From an uncultured SAR116 cluster alpha proteobacterium (GTDB lineage Bacteria; Pseudomonadota; Alphaproteobacteria; Puniceispirillales; Marisalimonadaceae): a DNA stretch of 64,000 nt. Location: positions 1 through 64,000 of the forward strand of contig CACIWG010000008.1 of assembly GCA_902590245.1 (NCBI GenBank). The letters run 5' to 3'. Position 1 is the first letter of the stretch. Every line of letters starts with the position of its first letter. Below, piece by piece: positions 59,635 to 64,000 of the stretch. Under the pieces are notes generated by a model. The model saw only the letters and a list, made by a program, of their open reading frames with translations. It ran no database searches and was not told the origin of the DNA. The position numbers and the translations under genes were made by a program.

Positions 59635-61392
59635 GTGAAAAGACTTAAAAATTCAAGAGTAAAAATAAGGAAATTTCTAATTATTTTATCTACTCTATTA
59701 CTTTTCTCTTCAAAAACTGCAAATAGTGTGCCAGATGCAGGCAGTTTGTTAAAAGGTGAAGAAGATATAAAAAACTATAAAAAAATTCCTCGATCTATTC
59801 CTAAAATTGACAAAGAAAAAGAAAAAAAATCAAAGCCTGTTGAGGGTTTAAAATCAGAAATATTTGTTAAAGACATAAGGTTTTTAGGAAAATTCGAGAA
59901 ATTTACAACTGCTAAACTAAAATCTCTGCTAAAAGACTACACAAATAAAAAATTGAGTTTTTCTGAAATAAATGAAGCTGTTGAATTAATTCAGGAATTT
60001 TATCTTGTTAATGATTTTTTTCTTGCAAAAGTAACACTTCCAGAACAAGAGGTCGTTGATGGTATTATTTATATCAATATCAATGAAGGTAAATTAGATA
60101 AAAAAGATCCGTACGTAATAAAATCTGAAAATCTTAGATTATACAAAGATATTTTAACAGATTATCTAGAAAATGCACTCAGTACTGGTGTTACTAAAAA
60201 TGGATTAGAAAGAGCCCTTTTAAATATCAATGATCTGCCTGGAATATCTGCTGTATCAACCATTGAGCCAGGGGTTGAAGAAGGGTCTTCTAAAATAATA
60301 CTTAATGTGGTTGAGGACGATCTAGTAACTGGAAGCATTACTGTAGACAATCACGGAAACAGATATACTGCCAAGCAAAGAAGTAGTGTCAAAATAGATG
60401 TTAATAACCCATCTAAAATTGGTGATAAATTATCAATAACAAAAACATTCAATACTGGACAAAAATTTGATTATTCACAATTTGACTATGAAGTTCCTGT
60501 TGGACAAAGTGGTCTAAAGTTATTTGCTACAGCTTCAAGACTTGAGTTTGAAATTGGAAAAGAGTTGAAAACAAATCCAGTTTCCCTTGGTAATGCTGAC
60601 ACTTACGAAGTTGGAGTTAAATATCCTATTCAAAGAACTAACAATCAATCTTTATTTTTAAGATCAAGTATTGAGAAAAAAGACATTTACAATGAAACGA
60701 CAGGAGTGTTAACAAATGACAAAACGCTTGAAAATGCAAAAATAGGATTTGATTTTGAAGGGAAAAATGTCTTTCAAAATGATAGTATTTCTGGATTTTC
60801 CTTATCTGGTATTTTCGGTGAATTAGACTTATCAAAAGTTAATTCTGATTATACAAATGATCAAAGCTCTACTGGTGCTAAAACACATGGAGACTTTAAT
60901 AAAGCTATTTTTGATGTTTATCATATTCATAGATTTACGGAGAAAATTAATTTTAAATACTATGGATCATTACAATATGCATCCAAAAACTTAGATAGTT
61001 CAGAAAAAATGTCACTTGGTGGTATTTCAGGTGTTAGAGCGTATCCTTCTGGTGAGGCTTCTGGTGATGAGGGCTATAAATTATCCTTAGAAGTTCAATA
61101 TGACCTTTCAAAACCTGATATGGATTTTGATTTGATAGGAACGTTATTTTATGACTATGGAAGAATAAGACAATACAAAGATTCGACAAATATCAATCTT
61201 ACAACTCCTAACGAATATAGTTTATCTGGATGGGGTGTGTCATTTGACTTGATAGCTAACGAAAGAGTTAAATTAAACTTAGGATGGGCTAAAGCTATCG
61301 GAGATAATGATGGACAATCTTCATCTGGTAATAACAGTGATGGTAGAGGTGGCTCCTCTCGTGCTTGGTTTCAGGTTGTTTTTAGGTTTTAA
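59635..61392 (+). CDS. Two-partner secretion transporter TpsB (ShlB/FhaC/HecB family)
   Basis: The GTG start gives a 585-residue protein with a signal peptide (KIRKFLIILSTLLLFSSKTA). Two POTRA domains follow (about residues 75-215: VKDIRFLGKFEKFTTAKLKS, and GLERALLNINDLPGISAV), then a TpsB-type beta-barrel from about 220 (SITVDNHGNRYTAKQRSSV). The plug-lid loop GISGVRAYPSGEASGDEGY and the C-terminal aromatic residue (VVFRF) are typical of outer-membrane insertion by BAM. It exports the TpsA protein encoded 2 nt downstream. AGAAAG stands ahead of the start. Confidence 0.92.
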   Translation: MKRLKNSRVKIRKFLIILSTLLLFSSKTANSVPDAGSLLKGEEDIKNYKKIPRSIPKIDKEKEKKSKPVEGLKSEIFVKDIRFLGKFEKFTTAKLKSLLKDYTNKKLSFSEINEAVELIQEFYLVNDFFLAKVTLPEQEVVDGIIYININEGKLDKKDPYVIKSENLRLYKDILTDYLENALSTGVTKNGLERALLNINDLPGISAVSTIEPGVEEGSSKIILNVVEDDLVTGSITVDNHGNRYTAKQRSSVKIDVNNPSKIGDKLSITKTFNTGQKFDYSQFDYEVPVGQSGLKLFATASRLEFEIGKELKTNPVSLGNADTYEVGVKYPIQRTNNQSLFLRSSIEKKDIYNETTGVLTNDKTLENAKIGFDFEGKNVFQNDSISGFSLSGIFGELDLSKVNSDYTNDQSSTGAKTHGDFNKAIFDVYHIHRFTEKINFKYYGSLQYASKNLDSSEKMSLGGISGVRAYPSGEASGDEGYKLSLEVQYDLSKPDMDFDLIGTLFYDYGRIRQYKDSTNINLTTPNEYSLSGWGVSFDLIANERVKLNLGWAKAIGDNDGQSSSGNNSDGRGGSSRAWFQVVFRF

Positions 61393-61394
61393 AA

Positions 61395-64000
61395 ATGACC
61401 TTCTTCAAGGGCAAAATATTTAAGTTAATTGCTATAAACTCTATAGTATTTTCATCTTTTGTTTTTGATGTTAATTCTCAAGAACTTCCAGAAAACCCCT
61501 CAGTTATTCATGGTAATGCTTCTTTTGAAAAAAAAGACAATAATCTCACAATCAAGCAAAGTACTCAAAAACTAATAACAAATTGGTCATCATTCAACAT
61601 TGGAAAGTCAAGTCAGGTTGAATTTAAACAACCAAGTTCTGTTTCTACAGCATTAAATAGGGTGCAATCAAATGACCCAACGCATATTTACGGAAGTTTA
61701 AAGTCAAATGGAAAAATAATTCTTATTAATCCAAGTGGTGTTTTATTTCAAAACGGTTCTAAAGTAGATGTAGGCTCAATAATAGCATCAACATTGAATA
61801 TGAAAGATGGAGATTTTATCAATGACAAATATGTTTTTCAAAAAAGTGGGGTATCTGGTGTTGTAAATAATCATGGAGAAATCAAGGCTTTTGAAGGAGG
61901 AACTGTAGCTCTTATTGCTCCACAAATAAAAAATAAAGGAAATATTGAAACTATAAATGGAACTGCTGCCTTGATTTCAGGTGAAAGGGTTAGTTTAAGC
62001 TTAAATGGAAACAATTTAATCCAATATTCGATAGAAAGAGGTGTCTTAAACTCTCTAATTGATAATAAACAAGCCATTAGAGTTGATAATGGAACAATCA
62101 TTTTATCTGCAATGGGGGTTAAAGAAGTAAAAAATGCAGTTGTAAATAATTCTGGAACATTAAGAGCTGACGCTATAATCAAGAAAGGTGGCAAGATTTT
62201 TCTTACTGCGAGAAACGGAAAAATATCAAACTCTGGAACTATTGCAGCTAATTCAAATAAAAATAAAGCTGGTTTAGTAAGAGTTACTGCTGAAAAAATT
62301 GAAATTAATGATAATTCATCCATTGAAGCAATTGGAGAAAAATCAGGTGGGTTAATTGAAATTGGAGGAAGCTGGCAAAATAATAATAAAGATGTTTATC
62401 AAGCAACGACAACAAAAATTGCAGAAGGAGCATCACTTGATGCATCAGCTTATGATTTTGGAGATGGTGGTGAAATTGTGGTTTGGTCAAATATCAATGA
62501 TGCAAATTCAAAAACAACTGTTAAAGGTTATTTGAAAGCTGATGCAGGAAAAATTAAAGGTAATGGAGGTAGAATTGAAACTTCAGGGCGTTCTCTTGAT
62601 ATAAATAATATAAAAATCTCAACTAAATCTAACGTTGGTTTAGATGGTCAATGGTTAATTGACCCTTATGACATAACAATAAGCTCTGGAAGTGATTCTA
62701 ATACTTCAGGTGCTTTTTCAGCAACTGATAATGATGCAATTATAAATGTTGGAACTTTGGAAACTGCTCTTCAGTCGAGTAATGTAACGGTTACAACTGC
62801 TGGAGGAGGGTTTCAGAATGGTGATATTACTGTTGCCAACGCTATCTCATCAAGCAGTTCTAATGATTTAACGCTAGATTCAAATAATGATATCATTATC
62901 AACGCAAATATTACAAGATCTGGCAGTGGTGGTCTAGTTCTTAACGCTAATTCTAATCAAGTTTATGGAACAGGAACTATTAATTTGGCCTCAGGGAGTA
63001 GTATCTCTGCTGAAACAGGGGTGACAGTTCAAAATAATATAAATCTTACAAGTTCTGGAAATGTGAACTTTGGCGGTAGTACTGGCACTTCAACATATTC
63101 TGGATCAATATCTGGATCAGGAAATATTAATAAAGTTGACAATGGAACTGTAATTTTGAATGGATCAAACTCTTATAGTGGTACAACTTTAGTAAACGCT
63201 GGGACATTGAGAATTGATAGCACAAATTCTGTGCCTTCTAACCACACCTTAACATCAAACGGTGGTATTTATGATGTTAGAAGTAGCATCACTTTAGAAA
63301 GTTTGTCAGGTACTGGTGAAGTTAGACTTTCATCTGGAGGAACATTAACTTTAGATAGTAGTTCAAATATATCTTTCAATGGAATTTTTTCTGGTCAAGG
63401 TACCTTAACTAAAGATGGATCAAATGAATTAACTCTTCTTGGCACCAATACACATTATGGTTCTACTAATGTAAATACCGGTACCCTTACTGTTAAGGGA
63501 TTATTGGGTAATACAAATTTAACTGTTGCTTCTGGGGCCACTTATTCTGTAGAAGGTGGTGATGACACAATTGGTTATATAGATGGAGCTGGAAATATTC
63601 ATATTCCGTCAGGCGTTGCACTTACAACCAATACCAATTCTAGCACAACTTTTTCGGGTGTGATATCAGGCCCAAGTGGTGATGTTGGTGGTAATTTAAT
63701 TAAATCTGGGAGTGGAAACTTAACCCTGTCCGGAATAAATACTTATGCAGGTTCAACCACTATAAGGGGTGGAACAATTAGTATTTCTGCAGATAGTAGT
63801 TTAGGAGCAGTACCAGGTTCTGCTACAGCAGGACATCTTACTTTAAATGGTGGAACGTTAGAAGCAAAAGCAAGTTTTACACTAAATCCAAATCGCGAAA
63901 TATCTCTTGGTTCTAACAATGGGGCTTTTAATGTCGATAATGGAATAACTTTAAACTATGACGGAATTATTAGAGGTTCAAATAATCTTACCAAAACAGA
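61395..64000 (+). CDS. Two-partner secretion exoprotein TpsA (filamentous haemagglutinin-like), truncated at window end
   Basis: From ATG 61395, 2 nt after the TpsB stop, the frame stays open for 868 codons to the window edge. It starts with a signal peptide (IFKLIAINSIVFSSF up to VNSQ). The TPS secretion domain (residues about 30-260) contains ILINPSGVLFQNGSKVDVG, matching the N-P-N-G-I signature, and LIDNKQAIRVDNG. Beyond residue 410 (GQWLIDPYDITISSG) come autotransporter-type beta-repeats such as GNLTLSGINTYAGSTTI and GTVILNGSNSYSGTTLV. A large beta-helical surface adhesin or secreted protein is expected. Confidence 0.92.
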   Translation, partial: MTFFKGKIFKLIAINSIVFSSFVFDVNSQELPENPSVIHGNASFEKKDNNLTIKQSTQKLITNWSSFNIGKSSQVEFKQPSSVSTALNRVQSNDPTHIYGSLKSNGKIILINPSGVLFQNGSKVDVGSIIASTLNMKDGDFINDKYVFQKSGVSGVVNNHGEIKAFEGGTVALIAPQIKNKGNIETINGTAALISGERVSLSLNGNNLIQYSIERGVLNSLIDNKQAIRVDNGTIILSAMGVKEVKNAVVNNSGTLRADAIIKKGGKIFLTARNGKISNSGTIAANSNKNKAGLVRVTAEKIEINDNSSIEAIGEKSGGLIEIGGSWQNNNKDVYQATTTKIAEGASLDASAYDFGDGGEIVVWSNINDANSKTTVKGYLKADAGKIKGNGGRIETSGRSLDINNIKISTKSNVGLDGQWLIDPYDITISSGSDSNTSGAFSATDNDAIINVGTLETALQSSNVTVTTAGGGFQNGDITVANAISSSSSNDLTLDSNNDIIINANITRSGSGGLVLNANSNQVYGTGTINLASGSSISAETGVTVQNNINLTSSGNVNFGGSTGTSTYSGSISGSGNINKVDNGTVILNGSNSYSGTTLVNAGTLRIDSTNSVPSNHTLTSNGGIYDVRSSITLESLSGTGEVRLSSGGTLTLDSSSNISFNGIFSGQGTLTKDGSNELTLLGTNTHYGSTNVNTGTLTVKGLLGNTNLTVASGATYSVEGGDDTIGYIDGAGNIHIPSGVALTTNTNSSTTFSGVISGPSGDVGGNLIKSGSGNLTLSGINTYAGSTTIRGGTISISADSSLGAVPGSATAGHLTLNGGTLEAKASFTLNPNREISLGSNNGAFNVDNGITLNYDGIIRGSNNLTKT

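Overview
This is a strongly AT-rich, gene-dense window from a bacterium that looks like a marine alphaproteobacterium with a streamlined genome (SAR11/HIMB59/AEGEAN-169-like in style). The evidence is AT-rich codons throughout, many 1-17 nt gene overlaps, convergent genes with no space between them, and a gene content of Liv-type ABC uptake, CoxSML-type molybdenum hydroxylases, NodN-type MaoC, DivK-like receivers and PAS_7-type repeats. The exact lineage cannot be fixed from the sequence alone. There are no rRNA or tRNA genes, no CRISPR array and no insertion sequence that I can support. Almost every gene is catabolic, apart from one signalling island and one secretion system.

Layout. (1) 1-302: 5' part of an MFS transporter. 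(2) 383-4049: NDP-forming acyl-CoA synthetase, DUF35 OB-fold protein and an SCPx-like thiolase in one operon. The DUF35 protein has lost its zinc cysteines and the thiolase has lost its nucleophilic cysteine. (3) 4067-12459 (minus): signalling island with an MBL-fold hydrolase, a stand-alone cyclic-nucleotide-binding protein, a soluble 1948-residue hybrid histidine kinase carrying eleven tandem PAS-like units, a DivK-like receiver, and a receiver-class III cyclase fusion. (4) 12570-15432: MDR oxidoreductase, MaoC/NodN hydratase, dimeric alpha/beta-barrel protein and a DapA-family lyase. (5) 15438-28596 (minus): CoxS/CoxM/CoxL-type hydroxylase with CoxG fused to CoxL, crotonase, HpaB-type flavin monooxygenase, cupin, acyl-CoA ligase and a complete LivKHMGF transporter. 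(6) 28692-35719 (minus): BenE-type permease, UPF0280 (ApbE superfamily), 6-hydroxynicotinate reductase-like protein and a second molybdenum hydroxylase. (7) 35799-42740 (plus): HyuA/HyuB and two acyl-CoA ligases, divergent from block 6. (8) 42741-57925: a mosaic of short plus and minus units with SDRs, acyl-CoA dehydrogenases, an APH-like kinase, a multi-hotdog protein, a CoA-transferase, an RraA-like protein, an FMN 2-hydroxyacid oxidase, a TPP enzyme, a split AtuA and a beta-hydroxyacid dehydrogenase. (9) 58207-59280: YCII protein and flavin reductase. (10) 59635-64000: two-partner secretion pair, with the TpsA exoprotein running off the window.

How it fits together. Blocks 5-8 read as an island for importing aromatic or N-heteroaromatic carboxylates, hydroxylating them with molybdenum and flavin enzymes, reducing and opening the ring, and feeding the products as CoA thioesters into beta-oxidation. 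The most suggestive part is the nicotinate-like module (molybdenum hydroxylase, 6-hydroxynicotinate reductase, UPF0280, permease). It faces an ATP-dependent hydantoinase/oxoprolinase pair that could open a lactam in place of the usual enamidase. The substrate itself is an inference.

No gene in the window encodes a recognisable DNA-binding transcription factor. The only regulatory genes are the phosphorelay/cyclic-nucleotide island. That island and the nicotinate-like module are the best candidates for undescribed biology here.
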